64,000 nt of DNA, taken from assembly GCF_958298935.1 (NCBI RefSeq), contig NC_084943.1, positions 7,698,001 through 7,762,000 on the forward strand. Direction: 5' to 3'. The DNA comes from Phragmites australis (taxonomy: Eukaryota; Streptophyta; Magnoliopsida; Poales; Poaceae). Made by a program: the position numbers and the translations under genes. The notes under the pieces were generated by a model. That model did no database searches, was not told the DNA's origin, and saw only the letters and a list, made by a program, of their open reading frames with translations. Below are positions 47,552-58,477 of the stretch, piece after piece (position 1 is the first letter of the stretch; each line of letters starts with the position of its first letter).

Positions 47552-49590
47552 ATATATTATGGTGAAGGTCAAATTTGTTATGGTCCTAACGGTGTAGATC
47601 TCTCTGGGTTTCAGCATGTCGTTAAGGGACTTAGTAGAGCCAATAAGAGGACTATAGTGGGCGTGTGCAAGTGGCTGATGGGCCATTTCCAACTGGATCC
47701 CCAGCAACATGATCTTAAGCTGAGAGCTGTGCTAAGTCGTGCTAATCAGGGCTACTTTTGGGAGCTCGTCCCGATCAATACGACATCTACTTGGAGGCAG
47801 TATGTTAATATATCGTGTGACTGTGGTCTCCCTCTGGTTTTGTTAGCTGAGGTGTACCGGAAGGATCGAATAGAGATAAACTCAGCGGAAGCAGTAGCGG
47901 GAACAAGTCAGACAGTGGTAGATGAATCAGACCAGGTAAGTGTCGGGGACAAGCAAGATGTTGGGGATGTGCGTGAGATGCAACTGAGTGGTGTAGTCGA
48001 TGAGGGGGAGCACATCCCTATCATAATTGAAGAGATGGAGATGGAGGATCAATATCTAGAGGAAGCTATTGCCGATGAGGATTCATCCGACGAGGAGGGA
48101 AATGCTCCTGTTACTACAACATCAAGCATTACCCCTCAACTGATGTGAAGTATAGCAGGAAGCGAGTATTGCAGAGTGCTTTCTTTGTATTTGCGATAAC
48201 CATCAAAGTATTTAGGCACTGTCAACCCATCATTTTCTTGGACGGGACGTTCCTCACTGGGAAGTATAAAGGACAGATATTGTCTGCAATTGGGGTCGAC
48301 GGGAACAACCAAGTCCTGCCACTGGGGTTTGTCTTCGTGGAGAGTGAGAACGATGACAGCTGATATTGGTTCCTTGAACGGGTGAAGCATGCTATTGTTC
48401 TGTACCGGCCAGATATTTGTTTGATTTATTATAGACATGCGGGGTTGTTGCAGGCTTTGCTGGATATGCAATATGGGAGTGTTTGATGGTGTGTTACAAC
48501 AAAGTGGCCCGACTTGAAGAGCAGGTGGTGCATGAGGCATATGTGTGCAAACTTTTACAGAGAATTCAAAAATAAGAACTTGATGAAGCTTTTTAAGAAA
48601 TTATGCACCTAGAACTAGCAGAAAAAGTTCAATGCCCTATGGACAAGACTAGATGAACTAACCATGAAGCAGACAGGTGAACTAGAAGCCACAGGTGATG
48701 AATCAATTGTTCTTGGACCTCTCCCAACAGATACTCCTCAGATAGTAAGGAGGTTAGAGTCAGCTATCAGGAACTTTTTGCAGTGGATACAAAATGAGCT
48801 AAAAGAAAAATGGGCTTTGATGTACAACAGTGGTGGGGCAACGTATGGGATAATGACAACTAATCTTGCTGAGGTATACAACTGGGTCATGCGAGGTATG
48901 AGGTCCCTCCCACTTGTTGGAATTGTAGAAGGTATTATGCATGAGACTTACAGATATTTTATTGATCGCTACGCAGCTGCTTGGAAGGCAATGTAAGATA
49001 ACCGTATGCTATATGGATCGATGCTATGTGAGTACATGGAGGAGGCCACAAAGAAGGCACATATGCACCGCACTAATCAGGAGGGAACTGTGGAGCACAT
49101 GTTCAGTGTCTTGTGCCGTGATAAGGGTCGTAGGGGTGGCAGACATGAGCGGCATGTGCAAGAGTGCGTGCTTAGGATTGGAACATGCATCTGTACGTGC
49201 TAGAAGCCACAATTGCTAAACATGCCATGTACACACGTTATAGCTGCATATGCGGAGCACAATATGCTTCCCAGGCAATTTGTTTCTAAGTACTTTACGA
49301 AGGATCATATACTAAACATATCGAACCATGAGCTGTATGGCTACAACATTGTTGATACATTTACAAGTAATCCAGGTCCCTCACGAATTTATGTGCCAGA
49401 CTTCGAAAGGATGAAGAACACACCAGGACGTCGACAAACTTGGCGGATTCGAAATGATATGGATGAATCCGAGGCGGTTCCAAGGGTGAAGTGATGCAGC
49501 AAATGCAACGAAACATGTCACACATACAAGTACTATCCGAAAAATGTACCTGTTGTGTAGGTGGGGGGTATGACCGTGGTTAAGTGTGAA
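47552..49590 (+). pseudogene. MURA/MuDR-type transposase with SWIM zinc finger, pseudogene
   Basis: An open N-terminal part (47552-48148: Y-G-P-N-G-V-D-L-S-G-F-Q-H, then an acidic region) is fused by a frame change and apparent deletion to the transposase core. The core starts near 48150 and shows F-L-D-G-T-F-L-T-G-K-Y-K-G (first catalytic Asp) and F-V-E-S-E-N-D-D-S, then a stop. The second Asp site reads I-Y-Y-R-H-A-G where I-S-D-R-H-x-G is usual, so a catalytic residue is lost. W-C-M-R-H-M-C-A-N-F-Y-R follows. A SWIM finger (C-x-C, then P-C-T-H-V-I-A-A) lies at 49190-49250, and a damaged CCHC knuckle (C-S-K-C-N-E-T-C-H) near 49498. At least five interruptions; not active. Confidence 0.85.
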
Positions 49591-49828
49591 TGTATTTAGC
49601 GTATCTCGATGTTATATTTGTAAGGTATTCGTCTTAGTTAGCTACATTGCATTTGGACGTTACATTTGCACCTGATTGTGTACCTACATGTTGTAATATA
49701 TTTATGTAACTTTGTGTACGTGTATGTTATAAGCTGTTCATGTAACTATGTGTATATTTTCATGTAACAGACTGTTTATATTATTCATGTGTATGTAGTT
49801 GCAATATATATTTGGTTTCAATACAGAT

Positions 49829-52750
49829 ATGACGCACTCACCGACCCTTGAGCTTCTTGACCTGCAATGGATAAAAAGCACCGCAACTTCTTGTCTACCG
49901 TTCACCAGATGAAGTTAGGGGTTTTCTAACCACGTGGCCCTGGGGAGCTACTTACGATCGACGATCGTTGGAAGCACCGGTATGTTGCTAGTTAGCTACG
50001 TATGTGCCAATTTATTTATTTATTGCATACCCTACATTCACATTATATTCCCAATGGTGCAGGTTGGTAGTATCTGGACTCCTACCGCTGTGTCGTTTGG
50101 TGGAGGCTCGAGCGATAGAGAACCCTGAGGTAGTGGAGAGACGATTCTATTTTGACTGCTCGCTGATCGCTGCACTGGTTGACCAATGGAGACCTGAGAC
50201 CCATACTTTCCACATCCCCTGTGGTGAGATGGCTCCGACGTTGCAGGACATAGCCTACCTGTTAGGCTTACCTTGTGTCGGAGCTGCCGTTGGAGTCGTC
50301 GACATGGATGAATATTGGATGAACTTCATGCATCAGCGGACTGACGACGCACCCGCCTACGTGCCCGAGTTCCTATCGGATCTACGAGGGCCCATGAAGA
50401 AGTGGATCCTACAGTTCTAGGTATCTTCCCAATTATTTTATGATTTTAAAATAGTTTACTCATCATCATTTGAATTACTTGTAGCTTGTATACATGCACC
50501 CGGATGCCAGCTTGTACTCGGTCTCGAGGCACTTGGAGACCTACCTGCTTTGGTTGTTTGGTTGGGTTATGTTCACCAGCGGTAAAGGCCACCTGGTGTC
50601 GAGGATCCTTACTCCGTAGGCGAGGTGGATAGCAAATGCGGAACTCGATGATGTCCCACAGTTGAGCTGGACCTTTGCTGTCCTTGCTACAAAGTATCGA
50701 GCCTTGTGCGACGCGTGCACGAAGAAGGAGCCACTAGCCACATTTGCTGGGTGCCCACTACTGTTGTAGTTGTGGTCTTATGAGCGGTTCGCGATAGGTC
50801 AGCCTATTGTGGACCAGTCCCCTTACCCTGAGAAATGGTATGGCGAGCCCGAGGAGGACGGGCCCACCATGGCCTCGCTGTGGTTTCAACGCCGGGTACG
50901 TACACAATATATTAATGCTTTATTTGTCACATGTTTTAGTTATGGATTCTTACTATGTTTCTCCACAGCCACACTGGGCGCATGAGTAGGCCCATAGCGT
51001 GTACGAGCTTTTTAGGTTGTAGTTCGACCGTCTTCGTCCAGACGACATGGTCTGGACCCCTATAGCTACTTGTTCTTCCAAGCCCGTGCGCGTTTTGGTC
51101 TGTCTCCGTTGTGTAGTCGCGATGAGGAGTACTGGCTTACGAATAAGCCGCTCATCTTCGACATCTACGTCGAGGAGTACTCACCTCACCGCGTCATGAG
51201 GCAATTTAGACGCTTCCAGGATTTCCCCCTCGTCAACGTTCGCACGGTTCTAGGCCATGTCCACATGTAACTAAAATCAAGTAAATAATCCATAGCATTT
51301 GTCACTTTAACAGTCTATTTAACGTGGTTGACTTGCAGGTATACAGGAAAGGGACAACCGGGTAGCAACCTCTGAGCAAATCGCTTGGTGCCATACATCT
51401 CAGCATGGTCCCATGCCCTTGAGGATGTCGTGGAGGAGGCTCGTCCTTTTGACAAGCCAAGCTTCGAGGAGTACCTGCGGTGGTACGTCTCGCGTACACG
51501 TACACGTGTCACCTACACCCCAGAGACTATCCGGCAACACGTCACATCGACTACGAAGGCCTACCCGGGCCATTGGGACGAGGATGCTGCATTAGCAGTA
51601 TGTGTAATTAACATCTCATTTATTTATCATATAATCCCATAAGAACGACTATAAACTGAAATTCTCATTTCTTGTTTGTTTTAATAGGCCGATATCATTT
51701 AAGATATCCATAGGGATGCGGCCACAACCATGGACCACCTTAGGCAAGGGATGCAGCTAAGTGCGGCGGATGTAGCGGGGTTTGTCAAACGGGTTTTTGA
51801 CAAGACCACGCGGGCCCTAAAGCTTACCTCTTGCCGATCCACTGCAGACGTCGCCAGCGCTCTTGCCATGTCGAGTGGGGTCCATACAGAGTAGTCCAGG
51901 AGGTCTGATGTGCAACGGCGTCCACTGGGACCGGCACCCACACGACCACCTGGACCACGCGCTACATGCCCGGACACAATAGGTACGGATATTTCATACG
52001 CATTGTGTTTAGAGATATTCTTTTGTTATTGATGCATTAATTTCAAACAAATATTATGTGCACCTACGCACGTCTCGATGCTACCGCCTAGACCAAGCCC
52101 GATGCTGACACCCTCACCGCTTGCAGGCCTCTCAGGTAATGGGTGACACTAAATTGTCATATTCAACATATTCAATAGCATATCTAATATATTCTACAGG
52201 TTACTACGGTGATGAAGCTGGGCCGTCTTCAGCTGCACCTCAACTGGTCGCACCTCCACCGTTCGTCCCCTACTACGGCACGCACGCCTGGCCATCTACT
52301 ACTGCGCCTGCATACCATATAGGTACAATATTGCAATTTATATAAATACTTTCATTTGCACATTTTCTGTATCTAATAAATTCATCTATTCATAGGCCCC
52401 TCCAGTCAGTACACATGGACGACGGTGGAACCTTCGCAGTCGTCATAACCGAGTCAGGAGGATGAGCCTAGGCCAGACCCCCTGTTCGACCTTGTGAGAG
52501 ACTTCTTCAGGGCCACACTGGACTACCATGTTGTCGCGCAGTCCCAGCTGCCAGTGCTCCACTTCGGACACAGCACACCCAGGAGGAAGCTTCGACACCT
52601 TTGATCCCTACTAGGCCTACCAGGCAGGTTGGTCCACCAGACGCCCTGACCTATTCTAGGGGGCACGTGAGGACGAACCAGCGGTAGCGGTTCTGGGACC
52701 GTGATGGTGGGACCGGTCGACGGTAGCGAGGGAGACAACAGTAGGATTGT
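49829..52750 (+). pseudogene. Plant mobile domain (PMD) protein of the MAIN-LIKE / PP7-long-form type, broken
   Basis: Start near ATG 49829 (M-T-H-S-P-T-L-E-L-L-D-L-Q-W). Exon pieces are separated by GT-AG introns: about 49829-49980, 50064-50420, 50485-50897, 50970-51268, 51340-51600, 51690-51981, and others to 52750. The PMD core is clear: L-I-A-A-L-V-D-Q-W-R-P-E-T-H-T-F-H, then G-E-M-A-P-T-L-Q-D-I-A-Y-L-L-G-L-P, Y-L-L-W-L-F-G-W-V-M-F, F-A-G-C-P-L-L-L, Y-W-L-T-N-K-P-L-I-F-D-I-Y-V-E-E-Y, H-R-V-M-R-Q-F and E-Y-L-R-W-Y. The tail is Pro/Ser-rich. Several codons are replaced by stops (for example after S-R-I-L-T-P near 50616) and there are indels near the start. PMD proteins MAIN and MAIL1 act in silencing and genome stability in Arabidopsis; the role of transposon-borne copies is not known. 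Confidence 0.8.
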
Positions 52751-53121
52751 ACCTTTGCTTTTGTAACTTACATGTCTGTTTCATGATGCATCTTCGATTA
52801 GCAAACTATTCTTACATATTTGGACGTGTCTACTCTCTGTCGTCTACTTACCATGTCATAACTACATTTTTTATTCCAACGTGACCACACGCTACATTCT
52901 ATCATCATCGGCTTTGTATGAACCGTTCACGACAGAGCTAGCAAAGCATTTCTTACAAAGCTACTTATACACGAAGTGACCGCTCGAAACCTCTATCGGG
53001 AGTCTAGCTTTAGACACAAAGTGACCACACGACTCAGCTTTAACCATGAAATGACAACACCTCTGTCCTGACGTAATCTGTAGACACGAAATGACAACAC
53101 ATGTATCTTGACACATTTGTA

Positions 53122-53730
53122 ATGTCTTCCTCAGCTCCACCAAACCCACCCAAAAAACATTGAGGGATTTTCATCCCCTATGGGGCGAACCACCGATGTG
53201 CTTCTATGGCGACCTTTGTAGGCTTCGTGAGTCACAGGATATCTCCTACACTTATAGCCCACACTTCTTCATATGTGCCAACTACCAATACGACAAGCCT
53301 CAATATGGACCGTATGAGTACCCACCGGTATAGCGACATAGAATAGTCATGTGGCACTTTTCATATCTTGTTCCTGATTTCACGCACTACTCTACTAATC
53401 TCTCATCTTGGTGTATTTATCCAGTCTAGTCTACCTATTTGTGACTTCATTGAATGGCTCGACATTAAGCAAAATAAAGACCAGAAGCGGTGGGTCGACA
53501 TGAGCATACGGTGGAGGAGGGAAGCGTATGCACACCGGGAATACGAGCAACAGCAGGAGGAACTACAACTGAAGCGGCAGGAAGAGGAGCACACGAGGAA
53601 GGCAGCGCAGGACCATACCGCGGCTCAAGTCCGCGAAGCTGAGAGGGCAAGGAAGTGAGAGAGGGTTCGTCGCGCTAAGATAGCTGACCCCGATGCCCCG
53701 AGAAAGGATAAATATCCTAGGTGCACTCAG
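53122..53730 (+). pseudogene. GRF-like zinc finger / coiled-coil protein, third unit of the Mutator-like element
   Basis: Exon 1 runs from ATG 53122 to the donor at 53328 and exon 2 from 53425 to a stop at 53658, with a readable Lys/Arg-rich tail to about 53730. The residues M-C-F-Y-G-D-L-C, then F-F-I-C-A-N-Y, then I-C-D-F-I-E-W-L-D give four Cys with the spacing of a GRF-type zinc finger, a nucleic-acid-binding fold. After it, about 60 residues of Glu/Gln/Arg-rich heptads form a coiled coil (E-Y-E-Q-Q-Q-E-E-L-Q-L-K-R-Q). A one-base change near 53162 puts a stop early in exon 1. The family resemblance is from memory. Confidence 0.6.
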
Positions 53731-54269
53731 TAGAAAGCATCTAATATAACATGTTATATTTTCACTCACTAAGGCATGTTAGGATTAGCAGTAGTATGCT
53801 ATTAGGTAGATCTTTAGGTGTACCGTACATGCCACTATTTTTTGTCATCGTGTCTTCATGGTTAGGGTCCCATGTAATGTTTGCCACCATATGTCCTATG
53901 TAATGTTTGTCACTATTTGTAACCTCCGTGTCGGGTAATATGCTAAGAGTGTTTCACATCTATAATTGTTCATAAAATTAGATTTTATATCCTCCTAACA
54001 ATATGTCACTAAAAAAATTATTGATACAATTTTACATCAAATACATAAACAAATATCGACAAATTTACAACGATCCACAATTTCCATAATATCACTACTC
54101 CATGATGCCCTATTGACCGCTTTTTGACCATTTTAATCCGAAATTTGCAGCATATCAATTTCAAATATTTTTCACCGAACGAATGTGCACTATTTTTCAG
54201 ATTGAGCTATACAAACGTTAAATTAAAAAAAACAAATAAATTTCACCAAAGCCGGATAGAGTCTAAGCC

Positions 54270-54400
54270 TACCCGCCCTCTGAGAGGGCAGTTAGGGCGG
54301 CAGGGGTCCCACCCGCCCTCTGAGAGGGTGGTAAGGGGCCATGGCCATCTTTACCGCCCTCTGAAAGGGCTGCAGCAGCTCTTTTAGAGGGCGGTATGCG
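54270..54400. repeat. Array of GC-rich palindromes ccgccctctgagagggcgg
   Basis: Three to four related units (cccgccctctgagagggcag, cccgccctctgagagggtgg, ccgccctctgaaagggctgc, ttttagagggcggt) can each form a hairpin. They stand at the right side of the Mutator-like element and may be part of its terminus. Confidence 0.7.
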
Positions 54401-54529
54401 TCTATTTCGGAAAATTTTGTCACCAAGAGTCTATTTATTTAAATATTTAATAGAAAAAATATAAAAATATAAAAACTTGTATATCGGTGGTTGCTGGGTT
54501 TAGTGATTTCGGCCCGTGAGGAAATGTAA

Positions 54530-54860
54530 CAGGAGTGAGCTGTAAGACCATCTCCAACCATATTTCCTTCATTTTGTTCCCTTTCCGATTCCCTTTCCTG
54601 TTCTCATTCCCTTTATTTTTTCTCATCTCCAACAACTTCCCTTCGAGGGGAATTGCGAAGGGAAAGGAGAGAGAATCCTGTCCTGAAGGGAATGACCCTG
54701 GGATCCCGTCGTGAAGGGAAACCGTTGGAGCGCTAAAGAGAACGAAAATCCATTCACGACGAAATTTTTGTCCTCGAAGTGAAACCGTTGCGCGTAACCT
54801 AATATAAGGAGAGGTACTATGAAATTCAAATAGGTAACATTTAATTTTGTTACGAGTCCC
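54530..54860. repeat. Small repeat, MITE-like
   Basis: Phrases gaccatctccaac (about 54546) and ctccaacaacttcccttcg, with the reverse motif ccgttggag (54721), suggest a small inverted-repeat element common in grass intergenic DNA. Termini not proven. Confidence 0.3.
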
Positions 54861-55232
54861 GCTACAGAGAGATATAGGGTGATGCTAACCACTGCAAGGA
54901 AAAACAAATCTAGCGCGTACGTGACATGGCACCAACAAGGTGAAATTTCTAGCTTTATCTACACTGTGAGCGCTCTTAGATACAAGACACGATTGAAGAG
55001 TGAAACCAACTTCTATCACGACTGGATTTTTTAGCGAGGAAATCATTACTCGATTTGACAGTAGAGGATAACAATATAGTATTAAGCAGACCTGATAATG
55101 ACATCAGATACCATCAGGTTGGTACAGCATAGCATCGTGTCAGCCAGCACCAAAATTTGGTGAAGTGAGCAGCGTCGACGGGTGCATAGAATTCGTGTAC
55201 ATGTCACATGTCAAATAACAACAACAGTTAAC

Positions 55233-57564
55233 TGTGAGGAATAACGATTTGTATTTAATAGTAATCTCTATGAGCAATATATAGAGTATATAAAAAAATA
55301 TATGATAAAAACTTTAATAATCTAACACATACGTAATGAATAATAACTATTCTTAACACATTCTCAAATACAAAACGTATGAAATATCATTGTATTTGAA
55401 AGATATAACACTAAGTAATAAATTTAGATTAATATATTAAAAAATTCTCTTCAAAATTATCGTAGAGTGGAGTCTTGATAATCCTATCGAATCGAGCCAA
55501 AAATGTGCTATATGAAGCACACATAGAGTTGTGATGATGACAATAAAAGAGTATCTTTGATCAAGAATCGCAACAAAGCGATAATGAGTAGCAAGACAAT
55601 AAAAAAAGTTGTCACTAAAGCTACGAAAAGACTTAAATGACACAATTATACCAAATAAAAATAGCAATAGACGACAAACAAAGTCACCACAAAAATTACA
55701 AAAAGATCTAAATAGCTAAGTTGCATCTATAATGACCCAAAAAAATCGACTAATTGATGAAAGGATATATATACTCGCATGACATAGACAAACTCAAAGA
55801 GAGACTGAAACTTGGATGGATACAACGAAAATGCAAAGACTCTAATACGAGACTAAGACACTAATAAAGCAAGCAGCAGATACTAGTAGCACACAAGCTA
55901 ATTATATCTTAGAGAAGCTAAGCAGAGGCCTAACAGAAGTAATAGGAGCAGTACCAATGATGTACAGTAGCAGCAGACATCGAGGATATCAGCAACCAAA
56001 TATCTCTAGTAGGCCTAGAAGCAGAGATCACAACTAGCAATGCACCATCCATTACTAGTGTGCATCGGAGGAAAACACAACACCTCCAAAGCAGCATAAG
56101 AGACCTGCACAAGAGGCACACAAGCTGAAACACGATGCCGTGGAATCCCGAAGACGGGTTGATCCGAGGCGCGAGTAGAAGTGGCCTCCAATGAGCTCTT
56201 GCAGGTGAAGCCACCAACGATGAAGATTCGGCTGCCGAATTGGAGTAAATGGTGGATCGAAGTGGTGACCCCCAAACTCGAGGTGGTGGCGGCTGTATCC
56301 CACAGCGCGGAGCCATGACATCGAACGACGGCTAAACAAAACAGGGCGGCGGCGGCCCGACACTCGGCAAATGTGAAGATCGGTTGGCAGATCAAAGCCT
56401 TGGCCTTGCTGAATCCGTCCTGGATGTTGGAGGCGCTGAACAGATCGATAGACTTGTTGGGTAAGTCGGAGAAGTCAATCTCCTACAGCTAGTTACCCAG
56501 GAAGTTCACCAGCATGAGCACTCCGACCCCATGCACCGCGACCCTCGCAAAGAGCCTAATGCTAAAGATGAAGATGCGGACGAAGACCACGCCACCCATG
56601 AACAGAGTCGTTCTGTGCCCCAAACTGGATCGACGGGTCGATCTAGGCGAGTTGGCGGCCCGAGTCGGGTCGAATCGGGAAGAGACTCTGCTGGACGGGC
56701 GGATTCGGCCCCGTCCGCAAATGGCAGGACCCTGGGTGGCACAGATCCGGGGCGAACCCAGCTTGGGCGGCCCGAGTTGACCGAGGCAAGTGGCGGTGGG
56801 AGCACACCGAGCCAAGGCGGCAGCCACACGACGCACCAAGCAGGTGGAGGCGGCGGGTGACATGGCGAACAACCACCACAAGCATTGCGGGCGCACGTGC
56901 AGAACCTCGGGTGGGAGGGCGAGGTGCGAGAGGTCAGGTGCAGCAGGGATGGGGCCGGCCGATGAAGGTCGACGATCACGGGACCTCAAGGCGCAACAGG
57001 GGAGTTGTCGTGGTGGTGGTTGATCCGACAGATACATTTGGAATCCACCAAGATCGAAGTCGACGGTGGTGGCGGCTGCCCGAGCACCGGATTCGGCCAG
57101 GTCAGAGGCGCGATAAAGCGATGGTTGGCGAATTTGGCCGGGGCAGAAGCACGGGCGGCGGCCAAGGACGAGCAAAGGAGGGGGTGGGCTTGCGTAGGAG
57201 GCGCGGGCCGCACTACGGACGCGAGGACCCGACGTGTGGCCATACGGCTAACTTCCTTGAGATGCACAGATCCACGCAAAAGAAGAGCGTCGGACGCTCA
57301 AGCATGGAGAAGAGCTGACCAAACCGAGGAGAGGAGAGAGAGCCGATGGGAAGGAAGTCGACGGGAGCTGGTGGAATCGATCATCAAGACGAGTTGTGGT
57401 GTTTAAAAAAGACGTAAATATGAATATCATACTAGAAATAATAACTTTGTTCAATAATAATCTCTCATAGCAATATATAGAGTATATAAAAGAGTACAAG
57501 ATATGAACTATAGTAACATAATCTATACATAATAGATAATGATTTTATATTCCTAATATTAACA
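55233..57564 (-). mobile_element. Probable short-LTR non-autonomous retroelement with GC-rich cargo
   Basis: Two related direct repeats of about 130 bp (55233-55358 and about 57428-57564) share gcaatatatagagtatataa and both end TTAACA. Between them lie about 2.07 kb with no retroelement protein. The part from 55930 to 57320 is GC-rich and full of overlapping ORFs on both strands (largest 228 codons, 57175-56489 minus) with no recognised domain. It could be captured host sequence. The repeats are well diverged and no target duplication was found. Confidence 0.45.
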
Positions 57565-57570
57565 ACCTGT

Positions 57571-58477
57571 ATCTGTGTGAATAAACTTTCATATGGAAAC
57601 AAAATTACAGGAAGCTCATAAAGTATTGTCTAAATCCAAGCACACAAACTGCGGAACTTTTAAGAGATGGCCGAATTTTCAGAATTAAGTTCAAATTAAT
57701 TAGGATCCTAACCGTTTATCCCAAGATGCCTGGGTGAGCGCCAGAAGACCCGAACCATATGCAAGGAACCAAATACGAGGACAATTCAACTACATTTTGA
57801 GCTGGGCATTGCAGCAGATTATCAATACAACATACCATATTCGTCGCGCTCCCACAAAGAATGGGGTACAGGAGACTTCTGTAGTTGCACATGTGATTAT
57901 TATCATGAAAAACATGTAATTTTACCACAGAAATTGGAAGTTGTGAGGATGAAAATCAAGAGTAATGCACATCAATAACAAAAAATCATCGACATGAGCT
58001 TTGAGATCACATCAAACTACAACTTACTTTAGCTGAACCTTCCTACTCTTGCTGAGATAGCATCATTTTTCTTTTTTTTGCCAAACCAAACTAGTGTGAA
58101 GCATGAACATAATTCTTACTTCAGGCTGCCATTTATTTTTCATCATTCAAAAGCATTGAACCACAGATTATCACGCATTTTAATGACAAGAGAAGTACAC
58201 TAAATTTAACCATACCGACAGAAGAAAATTCCCAATTTCTCAGGATGAACGAAAGAGATACAATTGACTTGGAATGACCCCAGTCAACAACAGGTCAGTT
58301 GGACCTAAAGCAATAGAAAATCGGCTGTTATGCAGAGGTGGTAAGCAATGAAATGAATTAGATTCCTAATGCGGACAAATTCTGGAACCAATGGAATCTG
58401 ATGCAATTATCCGATTAGTATCCCCCTTCAAATCATCGTCAGATAAGAAACCTGTACTTGTGCATAGCGGTTAGAAG
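57571..58477 (-). other. 3' flank and 3' UTR of the REF6-like gene
   Basis: No other gene seen. A candidate polyadenylation signal AATAAA on the minus strand lies at 58132-58137, giving a 3' UTR of about 350 nt. Confidence 0.35.

Larger units (their letters stand above)
47400..54440 (+). mobile_element. Mutator-like element carrying transposase, plant mobile domain and GRF-like genes (decayed)
   Basis: Three coding units lie head to tail on the plus strand within 6.2 kb: MURA-type transposase (47552-49590), a PMD protein (49829-52750) and a small zinc finger/coiled-coil protein (53122-53730). PMD genes linked to Mutator-like transposases are known from grasses. All three units follow the same decay pattern (several indels and stops), which suggests they have been neutral together. 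The right side carries GC-rich palindromes (54270-54400). A matching left terminal inverted repeat was not found, so the outer ends are approximate. Confidence 0.65.
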
